NCBI GenBank assembly: GCA_017255395.1 | Contig: JAFKDC010000001.1 | Coordinates: 62,001-126,000 of the forward strand | Reading direction: 5' to 3' | Source: Enemella evansiae | GTDB lineage: Bacteria > Pseudomonadota > Alphaproteobacteria > Rhodobacterales > Rhodobacteraceae | Length of the DNA stretch: 64,000 nt | Part shown: positions 26,567 through 38,221 of the stretch, in pieces | Layout of the letters: the number at the start of each line of letters is the position of its first letter | Position numbering within the stretch: position 1 is the first letter of the stretch | Translations under genes and position numbers: made by a program | Notes under the pieces: generated by a model | The model's database searches: none | Told to the model about the DNA's origin: nothing | Seen by the model: only the letters and a program-made list of their open reading frames with translations

Positions 26567-27057
26567 CAGGGCGCAAGGCTGCCGTATTCCTCTGGTTCGA
26601 CACCGAGGCCGAAGCCGCTGCCGAGTTCTATGCGGCAACCTTTCCGGACAGCCATGTGGACCGGATCGTGCAATTGCGGGGAGAGACGCCGAGCGGGCCT
26701 GCGGGCAGCGTTCAGGTGGTTGAGATGACTCTGCTGGGCTTGCCCTATGCATTGCTCAATGCCGGTCCGCATGTGCGGCCCAACGACGCCTACTCGCTCC
26801 AAGTCTACACCGACGATCAGGCCGAGACGAACAGGCTTTGGAATGCGATCGTCGGCAATGGCGGCGAAGAGATCATATGTGGTTGGTGCAAGGATCGCTG
26901 GGGCTTTCGCTGGCAGATCACACCCCGGGTCCTGATGGAGGCGCTGTCGCACCCGGACGCTGCAGCCTCTGCGCGCGCCCAAGCGGCCATGATGGAAATG
27001 CGCAGGATCGACATCGCGACGATCGAGGCCGCCTTGCGTGGCGAGCCGGCCCCATGA
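26563..27057 (+). CDS. PhnB-like VOC protein (3-demethylubiquinone methyltransferase-like domain)
   Basis: A 164-residue member of the PhnB-like VOC group: AVFLWFDTEAEAAAEFYAATFPDS at the start, then LLNAGPHVRPNDAYSL and the C-terminal WGFRWQITPRVLMEAL. Despite the family label, such proteins are not methyltransferases; their role is generally unknown. It overlaps the hydrolase gene and the truncated gene downstream by four bases each. Confidence 0.8.
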   Translation: MTGRKAAVFLWFDTEAEAAAEFYAATFPDSHVDRIVQLRGETPSGPAGSVQVVEMTLLGLPYALLNAGPHVRPNDAYSLQVYTDDQAETNRLWNAIVGNGGEEIICGWCKDRWGFRWQITPRVLMEALSHPDAAASARAQAAMMEMRRIDIATIEAALRGEPAP

Positions 27058-27251
27058 CTATGGGCCCGACGGAGATCATCGGGAGCGCGGCCTGCGGAAA
27101 CTCCCCCAAGAATGCATTCGTGCAGGACGTCGCGATTGCCCTGGAGACCGGCGTCGCCTCGGCCAAAATCTTTGATCCAGAGGTCACGTGGACCCGGACT
27201 TCGACAGAGACGGTCGAGGGGCAAGCTGCGGTCCTCCAGGCGTTGGTGTAA
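27054..27251 (+). pseudogene. Truncated SnoaL/NTF2-like gene fragment
   Basis: The start overlaps the PhnB-like stop (ATGA). It encodes 65 residues (GSAACGNSPKNAFVQDVAIAL, then DPEVTWTRTSTETVEGQAAVL) resembling the first half of a nuclear-transport-factor-2-like protein, then stops at the left edge of an IS3-family remnant. Normal length would be about 120-140 residues, so the last gene of the operon was probably cut by the insertion. Confidence 0.6.
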
Positions 27252-27316
27252 TCCTCCCCATGGTTAAGGGGCTGCATAAGTAGAATTTTCTCGTAGCGTG
27301 AACTGAGAAGATTCGA

Positions 27317-27580
27317 ATGAGAAAGAGCCGTTTCACGGAGCCGCAAATCATGGCTGTGCTTCGCCAAGCTGAGAGCGGTGTGGCCGTCCCAGAACTTTGC
27401 CGTGAACATGGGATCAGCACGGCGAGCTTCTACAAGTGGCGCTCGAAGTATGGCGGCATGGATGCGTCGATGATGAGCCAGATGAAGGCTCTTGAAGACG
27501 AGAACCGGCGGCTGAAGCGCATGTTTGCCGACCTGAGCATGCAGGCCGAGTTGCTCAAGGAAGCCCTTGGAAAAAAATGA
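27317..27580 (+). CDS. IS3-family transposase OrfA
   Basis: An 87-residue OrfA with the helix-turn-helix MRKSRFTEPQIMAVLRQAE, then CREHGISTASFYKWRSKYGG, and a leucine-zipper-like segment MKALEDENRRLKRMFADLSMQ. Complete, but its partner orfB is broken, so the element is not expected to move by itself. Confidence 0.9.
   Translation: MRKSRFTEPQIMAVLRQAESGVAVPELCREHGISTASFYKWRSKYGGMDASMMSQMKALEDENRRLKRMFADLSMQAELLKEALGKK
27571..27577 (+). other. Probable programmed -1 frameshift site (A7)
   Basis: Seven A residues immediately before the orfA TGA, with the orfB ATG overlapping. This matches the slippery A-tract used by IS3-family elements to make the OrfAB fusion transposase. Confidence 0.6.
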
Positions 27581-27822
27581 CGCGGCCAGCTCAACGCCGC
27601 GAGCTGGCCGAGAAGGCTGTGGCGACAAAGGGGGTCAGCATCGCCCTGGCCTGTCGGGCATTTAGCGTCAGTGAGACCTGCTTTCGCTACATCCCGAAGC
27701 GCGATGCTGAGAATGAGTTCATCGCAGACCTGCTGGAAGGGCTGACCAAGGCGCACCGGACCTGGGGCTTCTGACTATGCTTCCTGCATATGCGCAACGT
27801 CCAGGGGCACCCGTGGAACCAT
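27577..27822 (+). pseudogene. IS3-family transposase OrfB, interrupted and truncated
   Basis: The N-terminal OrfB part (ACRAFSVSETCFRY) runs to KAHRTWGF and then a TGA at 27772-27774. Reading on in the same frame gives LCFLHMRNVQGHPWNH, the expected continuation, so the stop is a nonsense change (probably of a Gly codon). Homology then ends at about 27822, before the DDE catalytic core. Confidence 0.8.
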
Positions 27823-28020
27823 ACTTGCGACGCCAATTGTAGAAGGTCGCATCACTGATCCCGTGCTTGCGGCACAGATCGGACGCGCTCATGCCCGCCT
27901 GATGCTCCTTCAGGATGCCAATGATTTGCGCTTCGCTGAAACGGCTTCTCTTCATCGTCTGTCTCCTCGCTCGGAGAACAGCCTAACCTCAAATCGAGAA
28001 CTTTTCAGGGGTGCAGGTCA
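27820..28020 (-). mobile_element. Second IS3-family remnant, 5' end only
   Basis: Reads from the terminal sequence TGACCTGCACCCCTGAAAAG at 28020 into an OrfA start at 27955 (MKRSRFSEAQIIGILKEHQAG, CRKHGISDATFYNWRRKYG), then stops at about 27826 where it meets the first remnant. Only about 45 residues of OrfA remain. Its end sequence and OrfA differ from the first element, so two different IS3-family elements are joined. Confidence 0.75.
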
Positions 28021-28441
28021 CAGCCACAAGTACGCTGCCTCACCCGTGCATGGGACAGCCGAACTTCGCTTCTTGCCCGTCCTGAACCTTCGGGCCGATC
28101 GCAGCGAAGGTCCGCAAGCCTAAGCCTTCTGGCATCCCGCTCGACATCCCAAGGTCCGCCTGCCGCCGGTCGTCGCATCCGCTCTACGCTCGCAACCTCC
28201 AACTCCTGGCAACTTCCTTCTATGGCGAATGACTCAGCGCAGCCTTCATGGGCAATGGCCAATTCTGAACTCCGGTAGACAGATGCTGCCGGCCAATTCG
28301 CTCCGCAGAGCCTCTACGCCTGATCGGGTCGCGAAGTAGGCTGCCGCTTTTGAAGGATTCGACAACCTACCGATAAGGATAAATAATTCACTTTCGGCGC
28401 ATCGCGGCTACGCGAAAAATTACGCGCGCGCCTACACCCCG
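28021..28441. other. Gene-free stretch between IS remnants and gyrB
   Basis: About 420 bp with no convincing gene. It holds the motif GCAGCGAAGGTCCGC (28101-28115), nearly the same as one left of the accessory genes, a short AT-rich patch around 28374-28392, and the right arm of the 26-bp inverted repeat (28412-28437) a few bases from the gyrB stop. Confidence 0.6.
28412..28437 (-). repeat. Island-edge inverted repeat, right arm
   Basis: On the minus strand GTGTAGGCGCGCGCGTA is followed by ATTTTTCGC. It pairs with 22149-22174 in inverted orientation (17 exact bases, 23 of 26 overall). It lies directly downstream of the gyrB stop, so a role in gyrB transcript ending is an alternative explanation. 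Confidence 0.5.
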
Positions 28442-32061
<3,620 letters not shown>

Positions 32062-32090
32062 CCGTTCACCGCGCTTTTGCTTCTTTTCTG

Positions 32091-32119
32091 CAAAAATACT
32101 CCCGCCGGAGGCTCCTGCC
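32091..32119 (-). terminator. Hairpin plus T-tract element between dnaN and recF
   Basis: On the minus strand AGCCTCCGGCGGGAG is followed by TATTTTTG; the inner stem is CTCC/GGAG. I recall this sequence as a common repeated element downstream of genes in Rhodobacteraceae (from memory, not searched). It probably terminates or attenuates dnaN transcripts before recF. Confidence 0.6.
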
Positions 32120-32124
32120 GCCGA

Positions 32125-33243
32125 TCACACGCGCATCGGCATGACGACGTAGACCGCGCTGGTGTCGGTCCCCTCGCGCATCAGCGTCGGGTCGCCGGAC
32201 GAGTTAAACAGGAACACCGCATTCTCGCGATCCACCTGGCTTGCGATTTCCAGCAGGTACTTGGCGTTGAAGCCGATTTCGAGCCGCTCGTCGCCATAGG
32301 CCACGGCAAGCTCTTCCTCGGCGGCGCCCTGGTCCGGCGCGTTCACCGAGAGGATCAGCCGGTCTTCATCCAGTTGCAGCTTCACCGCGCGCGAGCGTTC
32401 CGACGACACCGTCGCCACGCGGTCCACCGCCTTGGCGAATTCCGAGGCGTCCACCTCCAGCTTGCGGGTGTTGCCCTGCGGGATGACGCGCGTGTAATCG
32501 GGGAAAGTGCCGTCGATGACTTTCGAGGTCAGCGTGATGTCAGGGGTCGCAAAGCGCACCTTGGTCTCGGAGACCGACACGGCGATGTCCATGTCGTCCT
32601 CGTCCAGCAGCTTGCGCAGCTCGCCCACGGTCTTACGCGGCACGATCACGCCCGGCATCTCTGCCGCGCCCTCGGGCAGCGGCGCGTCGATGCGCGCCAG
32701 CCTGTGGCCGTCGGTAGCCACGCAACGCAGCATCCGGCCATCCTCGCTGTCGGCCACATGCATGTAGACGCCGTTCAGGTAATACCGCGTCTCTTCCGTG
32801 GAAATCGCGAATTTCGACTTGTCGAAGAGACGGCGCAGCACCTGCGCCTTGGCCTTGAAATTGGTGCCATATTCCGAGGTCGCCATGACCGGGAAGTCTT
32901 CTTTCGGCAGCGTCGCAAGGTTGAAGTTCGACCGGCCCGCCGAGACCGTCAGCCGCCCGGACCCGCCCTCTTCGGACAGGGTCACAAGCGCGCCGTCGGG
33001 CAGCTTGCGGACGATCTCGTGCAGGGTCACTGCGGAAACCGTCGTGCCGCCCGAGCGTTCGACCTGCGCAACCGCCCTGTCGAGCACCTCGATATCCAGA
33101 TCGGTGGCCCGGAAGGTGACCGCCTCGCCCTCGGCCTCGATCAGCACGTTTGCAAGGATCGGTATCGTGTTGCGCCGCTCCACGACCGATTGCGCCTGCG
33201 CCACGGCGCGCAGAAGCGCCGACCGTTCCATGCTGATCTTCAT
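32125..33243 (-). CDS. dnaN: DNA polymerase III beta subunit (sliding clamp)
   Basis: The ring-shaped processivity clamp, 372 residues, normal length with three similar domains. Family stretches include MKISMERSALLRAVAQAQSV, RNTIPILANVLIEA and the C-terminal TSAVYVVMPMRV. It lies 147 bp downstream of dnaA on the same strand. Confidence 0.97.
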   Translation of the reverse strand: MKISMERSALLRAVAQAQSVVERRNTIPILANVLIEAEGEAVTFRATDLDIEVLDRAVAQVERSGGTTVSAVTLHEIVRKLPDGALVTLSEEGGSGRLTVSAGRSNFNLATLPKEDFPVMATSEYGTNFKAKAQVLRRLFDKSKFAISTEETRYYLNGVYMHVADSEDGRMLRCVATDGHRLARIDAPLPEGAAEMPGVIVPRKTVGELRKLLDEDDMDIAVSVSETKVRFATPDITLTSKVIDGTFPDYTRVIPQGNTRKLEVDASEFAKAVDRVATVSSERSRAVKLQLDEDRLILSVNAPDQGAAEEELAVAYGDERLEIGFNAKYLLEIASQVDRENAVFLFNSSGDPTLMREGTDTSAVYVVMPMRV

Positions 33244-33355
33244 CGTCCCCAGCCCTCTTCGCGTATCCCCGGAGGCGCACCCTAGCTTGGGCCTGCGCTT
33301 GCTCCAAGGCCGTTTTGTCTGTTTTCGGATTGTTTTAAAAGGGCGTCAAGGCATC

Positions 33356-33374
33356 GGGGGGCACGCAGCCCCCC
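33356..33374 (-). terminator. GC-rich hairpin downstream of dnaA
   Basis: GGGGGGC-ACGCA-GCCCCCC forms a 7-bp stem 16 bp after the dnaA stop. A T-rich run follows only about 19 bases later, so it may be a weak terminator or an RNA-stabilising hairpin before dnaN. Confidence 0.4.
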
Positions 33375-33390
33375 TTGTTGTGAGCAGGAC

Positions 33391-34773
33391 TCAGGCCTCG
33401 AGCGCGCGGCGCAGCATCTCGACATCCTCGTCGATCTGCCCGTCCTTCATGCGCAGTTCCTCGATCCGCTTGACCCCGTGCATGACCGTGGTGTGGTCGC
33501 GCCCGCCGAAACGGCGGCCGATTTCGGGTAACGAGCGGCTGGTCAGCTGCTTGCAGAGATACATCGCGACCTGCCGGGGCCGGGCGAAGTTGCGCACCCG
33601 CTTCGGCCCGATCATGTCGCTGAGGCGGATGTGGTAATGCTCGGCCACGCGGCGCTGGATTTCCTCGATGGAGATCTTGCGTTCCGAGGCGCGCAGCACG
33701 TCGGCAAGGCTGTCCTGCACCAGATCCATGTCGATCGGCTTGCCCACGAGGCTGGCGAAGGCGAACAGACGGGTCAGCGCGCCTTCCAGCACGCGGACGT
33801 TGGTGCTGATCCGGTGGGCGAGGAATTCCAGCACGCCGTCCTGAATGGTCAGGTTCGCGTGCATGCCCTTGTAGACCTCGACCTTGGACTGAAGGATGCC
33901 GAGGCGCAGCTCGTAGTCCGTCGGATGCAGGTCGACCACCAGCCCGGATTGCAGGCGGCTGCGGATGCGGGTTTCCAGATCCTTGATCTCATCCGGCGCG
34001 CGGTCCGCCGAAATGATGATCTGCTTGTTCTGGTCCACCAGTGCATTGAAAGTGTGGAAGAATTCTTCCTGCGTGGAATCCTTCCCGGCGATGAACTGCA
34101 CGTCGTCGACCATCAGCACGTCGACAGAGCGGAACATCTCTTTGAAATCCATCATCTTGCGCTCGCGCAGGGCCTGCACGAAGCGGTACATGAACTGTTC
34201 CGCCGAGAGGTAGAGCACGGTCAGGTGGGGATTGCGGGTCTTCAGCTCATGCGCGATGGCGTGCATGAGGTGCGTCTTGCCGAGGCCGACGCCACCATAG
34301 AGGAAAAGCGGGTTGAAGGTGACGGGACCACCTTCCGCCACGCGCTTGGCGGCGGCATGGGCCAGCTCGTTCGGCTTGCCGACCACGAAGGTGTCGAAGG
34401 TGAAACGCTGATCGAGCGGCGCGCCGGGCAGCGCGTCCTTTGCGGGTGCTTCCTTGACGACCGTATCGGCGACAGCGGCCTGTTCTGCCACCGGGGCGGT
34501 TTCGGCGCGCGGCGTCTCGGGGTGCTCTGCCCGGCCCACGGCGAAGGCCAGCCTGCGCACCTCGGCACTGACGAGCGAAATCTGGGCCAGCAGCATGTCC
34601 CCGTAGTTCGACTCTACGTAGCTTCCGAAAAAGTTGGTCGGCGCCAGAAGGGTGAACACGCCCTCGGAGTCCACACCGCCATACAGCAGCGGCTCGATCC
34701 AGGTTTTGTAATTGTTCTGCCCGATGGTCGCGCGGATCTGCTCTTGAAGTGCGATCCACTTGTCTCGTGTCAT
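33391..34773 (-). CDS. dnaA: Chromosomal replication initiator DnaA
   Basis: AAA+ initiator that binds DnaA boxes and opens the origin. 460 residues: an N-terminal DnaB-interaction domain (TWIEPLLYGG), an alanine-rich linker, the AAA+ core (LFLYGGVGLGKTHLMHAI, VDVLMVDDVQFIAGK) and the DNA-binding domain with GGRDHTTVMHGVKRIEEL. Start ATG 34773 follows GAGGA by nine bases; the frame stays open upstream but lacks a better start. Confidence 0.98.
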   Translation of the reverse strand: MTRDKWIALQEQIRATIGQNNYKTWIEPLLYGGVDSEGVFTLLAPTNFFGSYVESNYGDMLLAQISLVSAEVRRLAFAVGRAEHPETPRAETAPVAEQAAVADTVVKEAPAKDALPGAPLDQRFTFDTFVVGKPNELAHAAAKRVAEGGPVTFNPLFLYGGVGLGKTHLMHAIAHELKTRNPHLTVLYLSAEQFMYRFVQALRERKMMDFKEMFRSVDVLMVDDVQFIAGKDSTQEEFFHTFNALVDQNKQIIISADRAPDEIKDLETRIRSRLQSGLVVDLHPTDYELRLGILQSKVEVYKGMHANLTIQDGVLEFLAHRISTNVRVLEGALTRLFAFASLVGKPIDMDLVQDSLADVLRASERKISIEEIQRRVAEHYHIRLSDMIGPKRVRNFARPRQVAMYLCKQLTSRSLPEIGRRFGGRDHTTVMHGVKRIEELRMKDGQIDEDVEMLRRALEA

Positions 34774-35202
34774 TTCTACTCTTCCTCGTGTTCCCGTCCC
34801 CGCCGGGCCCCTTCCCGGCGTGGTGCTGAACCTCGGGCAAATCCTTTCCACGCGCTTCCCGGGCGGGAATCGCTCGGGGCACAACAGGCCCCGCGGAAGG
34901 TCGGCTGGCAGCCCCCCGTTCCGGGGATACGGCTTGCCGACCGCAAGATCTAATTTGGACGCAGCAAGGGTTTCCCCTTTGGCCCGATCCACCGCGCAGT
35001 GCGGCTTGCCGGGCGACACCGCTCTATCCCCTAGCGGTGGTGGCAGCTTCGTCCCCCCAAGGTCGTCGCGGCGTCTTGACGACTCCGTGACTCGCCTGGT
35101 GAAACTAGCAAGTCTCTCAGTGGAGCGGCAACTGAAACTCTCGCTTGACTCAGGAATAGTGGGGAAACGAATCTAAGGGTATGGCAAGGAATCCCCACAA
35201 CG
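34774..35202. other. dnaA upstream region with GC-rich leader hairpins
   Basis: No gene is supported here. Two GC-rich dyads lie in the likely dnaA leader: CGCCGGG-N6-CCCGGCG (34801-34820) and TTCCCG-GG-CGGGAA (34856-34869). I looked for TTATNCACA-type DnaA boxes and found no cluster, so I do not call an origin. Confidence 0.5.
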
Positions 35203-35206
35203 CGAA

Positions 35207-35231
35207 AAGGCACCGCATATAGCGATGCCTT
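35207..35231 (-). terminator. rpsT intrinsic terminator
   Basis: On the minus strand AAGGCATCGC-TATAT-GCGGTGCCTT forms a 10-bp stem with one G-U pair, followed by TTCG. A second, weaker hairpin precedes it. Confidence 0.75.
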
Positions 35232-35235
35232 CCGC

Positions 35236-35254
35236 AAAAACCACTACATGTGGT
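35236..35254 (-). terminator. Weak upstream hairpin of rpsT terminator pair
   Basis: On the minus strand ACCAC-ATGTA-GTGGT is followed directly by TTTT. The 5-bp stem is short, but the position a few bases after the rpsT stop and the T-run suggest a tandem terminator with the hairpin at 35207-35231. Confidence 0.5.
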
Positions 35255-35260
35255 AATCGT

Positions 35261-35524
35261 TCAGCCCAGTGCCTTTACACGCGAGGACAGGCGCGACAGC
35301 TTGCGCGACGCGGTATTCTTGTGGAAAACGCCCTTGGTAACACCCCGCATCAGCTCGGGCTGAGCGGCCTTCAGAGCAGCCTGAGCGGCCTCTTTATCGC
35401 CCGAAGAAATGGCTTCTTCGACCTGGCGCAGGAAGGTGCGGATGCGCGAGCGGCGGGCTTTGTTGATAGCAAAACGCGACTCGTTCTGACGGGCGCGTTT
35501 CTTCGACTGGGGTGTATTGGCCAT
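35261..35524 (-). CDS. rpsT: Ribosomal protein S20
   Basis: An 87-residue basic 30S protein: [19 protein letters not shown], then [15 protein letters not shown] and the C-terminal [24 protein letters not shown] lies nine bases before the ATG. Its location just upstream of dnaA is common in alphaproteobacteria. Confidence 0.97.
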   Translation of the reverse strand: MANTPQSKKRARQNESRFAINKARRSRIRTFLRQVEEAISSGDKEAAQAALKAAQPELMRGVTKGVFHKNTASRKLSRLSSRVKALG

Positions 35525-35657
35525 GATGATCGATCCTGAGTCTTAAGCTTCTGTTAAAGGCGCAATGCCTGACACAAACCCGAACGTCATCCGGGACCGA
35601 TTCTTGCCAGAGCGGGCATCACGCGCATGTATGACGGGCGCCTATACAGGCCCCGCT

Positions 35658-35688
35658 GGATTCGGGCAAGGCGATTATGCCCGAATCC
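35658..35688. terminator. Inverted repeat downstream of enoyl-CoA hydratase
   Basis: GGATTCGGGCA-N9-TGCCCGAATCC has perfect 11-bp arms and begins 12 bp after the hydratase stop. There is no T-tract, so termination efficiency is uncertain. The rest of 35525-35699 should hold the rpsT promoter. Confidence 0.5.
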
Positions 35689-35699
35689 GGTTCAGGGCC

Positions 35700-36476
35700 T
35701 CAACGGTCGCGGAACTGCGCCGTGCGCTTTTCCATGAAAGCGGCCATGCCCTCGTTCTGATCCTCGGTCGCAAAGAGCGCATGGAACAGACGGCGCTCGT
35801 ACAGCAGGCCTTCGGAGAGGGTCGTCTCATAGGCGCGGTTGACCGCCTCCTTGCAGGCGATGGCCGAGAGAATCGACTTCTCGGCAATCTTGTCGGCGGC
35901 GGCGCGCGCCTCTTCCATCAGCTGCTTGGCCGGCACGACGCGGCTGACCAGCCCAGCGCGCTCTGCCTCTTCGGCATCCATGAAGCGACCGGTCAGGTTC
36001 ATGTCCATCGCCTTGGACTTGCCGATGTAGCGGGTGAGTCGCTGCGTCCCGCCCAGCCCCGGCATCACGCCAAGGTTGATCTCGGGCTGGCCGAACTTGG
36101 CCGTGTCGGCGGCGATGATGAAGTCGCACATCATTGCCAGTTCGCAGCCGCCGCCCAGTGCATAGCCCGCCACCGCGGCGATGACCGGCTTGCGGGTCGA
36201 GGTGATCGCCGCGCCTTCCTTGCCGAAGAAGTCCGACAGGAACATGTCGACATAGGATTTTTCCGACATCTCCTTGATGTCCGCCCCGGCGGCAAAAGCC
36301 TTGGCCGAGCCGGTGATGATGATGCAGCGCACCTTCTCGTTGCCATCCGCCTCTGCCAGCGCCTCGGAGAGCTCGCCCAGCAACTCGGAGTTGAGGGCGT
36401 TCAGCGCGTCGGGCCGGTTCAGCTTGATGGTGGCGACGTGGTCTTCTACTTCGACGATGATCGTCTCATAAGCCAT
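35700..36476 (-). CDS. Enoyl-CoA hydratase (crotonase family)
   Basis: A 258-residue crotonase-fold enzyme adding water to trans-2-enoyl-CoA. The oxyanion-hole sequences [11 protein letters not shown] and [14 protein letters not shown], and both catalytic glutamates (in GGCELA and in [10 protein letters not shown]'s preceding QPEINLG region), are visible. General beta-oxidation or amino-acid/butyrate metabolism are equally possible. It lies 65 bp downstream of mutM on the same strand. Confidence 0.92.
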   Translation of the reverse strand: MAYETIIVEVEDHVATIKLNRPDALNALNSELLGELSEALAEADGNEKVRCIIITGSAKAFAAGADIKEMSEKSYVDMFLSDFFGKEGAAITSTRKPVIAAVAGYALGGGCELAMMCDFIIAADTAKFGQPEINLGVMPGLGGTQRLTRYIGKSKAMDMNLTGRFMDAEEAERAGLVSRVVPAKQLMEEARAAADKIAEKSILSAIACKEAVNRAYETTLSEGLLYERRLFHALFATEDQNEGMAAFMEKRTAQFRDR

Positions 36477-36541
36477 GAGTTCTGGGCTCCGTCCGGTTCC
36501 GTCAGTCGCCCAGCCTTACCATCTTGGGCAGGTCGGTCAAA

Positions 36542-37393
36542 TTATCTTTGACAGGCCGGGCAATAGAACGAGGACCGCCCCGACTGCACCAGACGGCGGA
36601 TCGCCTGAGAGCATCCCGGCGTCCGGCAGGGCGCGCCCTCGCGCCCGTAAACGTCGAAGCTGTGCTGGAAATATCCAAGCTCTCCATCGGCTTGCCGAAA
36701 ATCCCGCAGGCTGGAGCCGCCCGCCGCGATGGCATCGGTCAGCACCGCGCGGATCACCGGCACCAGTGCGGCCACGCGCCGCGCCGAAACGCGGCCCGCC
36801 TTGCGCGCGGGATGGATGCCGCAACGGAAGAGCGCCTCGCAGACGTAGATATTGCCCAGCCCCGCGACGATCTTCTGATCCAGAAGCGCCGATTTCATCG
36901 GCATGTTGCGCCCCTTCAGGGCCTCGACAAGGTGGGATTCGCTGAACTGGTTGCCCAGCGGCTCCGGCCCCAGAGAGGCCAGAAGCGGGTGGCCCTCTGC
37001 GCTGTCCGTGGGCAGCAGGTCCATCGCGCCGAAGCGGCGCGGGTCGTTGAAGGTCACCCGCGCGCCGTTGTCCATGTCGAACACGACGTGGTCGTGTTTC
37101 TCGGGCGCCGGATGATCGTGCACGAAGACGCCCAGCGGATCGCCCGACACCAACATCCGCCCCGACATGCCAAGGTGGATCAGCAGCGATTCCCCCGTGG
37201 ACAGGTCCGCGAGGATGTATTTCGACCGGCGCCGCAGCCGGTCGACCCGAGCGCCGGTCAGCCGCGCGGCCATGTCCGGCGGGAAGGGCCAGCGCAGATC
37301 CGGCCGGTTCACGGCGGCCCGCGCGATCGCCGCGCCCTCCATCACGGGGGCCAGACCGCGACGGACTGTCTCGACTTCGGGCAATTCGGGCAT
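36542..37393 (-). CDS. mutM: Formamidopyrimidine-DNA glycosylase
   Basis: Removes 8-oxoguanine and formamidopyrimidines and cuts the strand. 283 residues with the catalytic N-terminal PELPEVETV, the helix-two-turn-helix region [17 protein letters not shown], and a C-terminal zinc finger with paired cysteines (CRTPGC ... YCPAC). It starts at ATG 37393 and is divergent from ubiE across 75 bp. Confidence 0.97.
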   Translation of the reverse strand: MPELPEVETVRRGLAPVMEGAAIARAAVNRPDLRWPFPPDMAARLTGARVDRLRRRSKYILADLSTGESLLIHLGMSGRMLVSGDPLGVFVHDHPAPEKHDHVVFDMDNGARVTFNDPRRFGAMDLLPTDSAEGHPLLASLGPEPLGNQFSESHLVEALKGRNMPMKSALLDQKIVAGLGNIYVCEALFRCGIHPARKAGRVSARRVAALVPVIRAVLTDAIAAGGSSLRDFRQADGELGYFQHSFDVYGREGAPCRTPGCSQAIRRLVQSGRSSFYCPACQR

Positions 37394-37468
37394 GGGGCGG
37401 GTCCTGCTCATTGTAACGGCGCCGGGGCGACCTATAAGAAAGGCACGCAGAAAGAAACGGCAAGGCCC

Positions 37469-38221
37469 ATGAGCGAAGAGACCGGAAAGACGACACATTT
37501 CGGCTATGCCGAAGTTCCCGAATCGGAAAAGGCCGGGCGGGTGCAGGGCGTTTTCAGCTCTGTCGCGACGAAATACGATGTCATGAACGACGCCATGTCC
37601 ATGGGCATCCACCGGGTCTGGAAGGACGCGATGATGGATTGGCTGGCGCCCCGGCCCGGCCAGCGGCTGCTGGACGTGGCAGGCGGGACCGGCGACATCT
37701 CGTTCCGGTTCCTGAAGCGCGCGGGCCGGGGCCATGCCACCGTGCTCGACCTGACGGAGCCGATGCTGGTCGAAGGCCGCAAACGCGCCGAGGCCGAGGC
37801 GCTTGGCGACTCGCTGGACTGGGTCGTGGGCGATGCCATGGCCCTGCCCTTCGCCGACAACAGCTTTGACGTCTACACGGTGTCCTTCGGCATCCGCAAC
37901 GTCACCCGCCCCGAGGTCGCGCTGGCCGAGGCGTACCGCGTGCTGAAGCCCGGCGGGCGGCTGATGGTGCTGGAATTCAGCCATATTCCCAACGACATGA
38001 TGCAGAAGGCCTATGACCTCTATTCCTTCAACATCATCCCGCGCATGGGCCAGATGATCGCCGGGGACCGCGACTCCTATCAGTATCTGGTCGAGTCGAT
38101 CCGCCGTTTCCCGGATCAGGAAAGCTTCCTTGGCATGGTGCGCGGCGCCGGGTTCGAGAACGCCAAGTACCGGAACCTGACCATGGGCGTGGCCTGCCTG
38201 CATTCCGGCTGGAAGCTCTAG
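37469..38221 (+). CDS. ubiE: Ubiquinone/menaquinone C-methyltransferase UbiE
   Basis: SAM-dependent C-methylation in ubiquinone synthesis. 250 residues with the typical [19 protein letters not shown], the SAM motif [13 protein letters not shown], and [23 protein letters not shown] lies a few bases before the ATG. The TAG stop is followed immediately by the ubiB GTG start. Confidence 0.97.
   Translation: MSEETGKTTHFGYAEVPESEKAGRVQGVFSSVATKYDVMNDAMSMGIHRVWKDAMMDWLAPRPGQRLLDVAGGTGDISFRFLKRAGRGHATVLDLTEPMLVEGRKRAEAEALGDSLDWVVGDAMALPFADNSFDVYTVSFGIRNVTRPEVALAEAYRVLKPGGRLMVLEFSHIPNDMMQKAYDLYSFNIIPRMGQMIAGDRDSYQYLVESIRRFPDQESFLGMVRGAGFENAKYRNLTMGVACLHSGWKL

Larger units (their letters stand above)
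27245..27822 (+). mobile_element. IS3-family remnant, left part
   Basis: Contains an intact orfA (27317-27580) and a broken orfB in the usual overlapping layout. The left end lies somewhere in 27240-27260, just where the NTF2-like gene stops; the exact terminal repeat cannot be fixed. The right part is missing: at about 27819-27826 the orfB reading passes directly into the oppositely oriented remnant of another IS. Confidence 0.8.

Noticed and set aside
28005-28262. An 85-residue minus-strand open frame next to the IS remnant
   Set aside because: It begins in repeat-like sequence and runs into the IS terminal sequence; no start signal or family motif.
34760-35176. Possible 138-residue plus-strand protein upstream of dnaA
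   Set aside because: Low-complexity Pro/Arg/Ser content, no ribosome binding site, and it covers the dnaA promoter and leader.
35320-35328. TGTGGAAAA, a perfect DnaA-box variant (TTTTCCACA on the minus strand)
   Set aside because: It lies inside rpsT and encodes the conserved VFHK residues; a single coding match is not evidence of an origin.
36524-37468. Long plus-strand extension upstream of ubiE
   Set aside because: It is antisense to mutM; ubiE clearly starts at 37469 with the conserved N-terminus.
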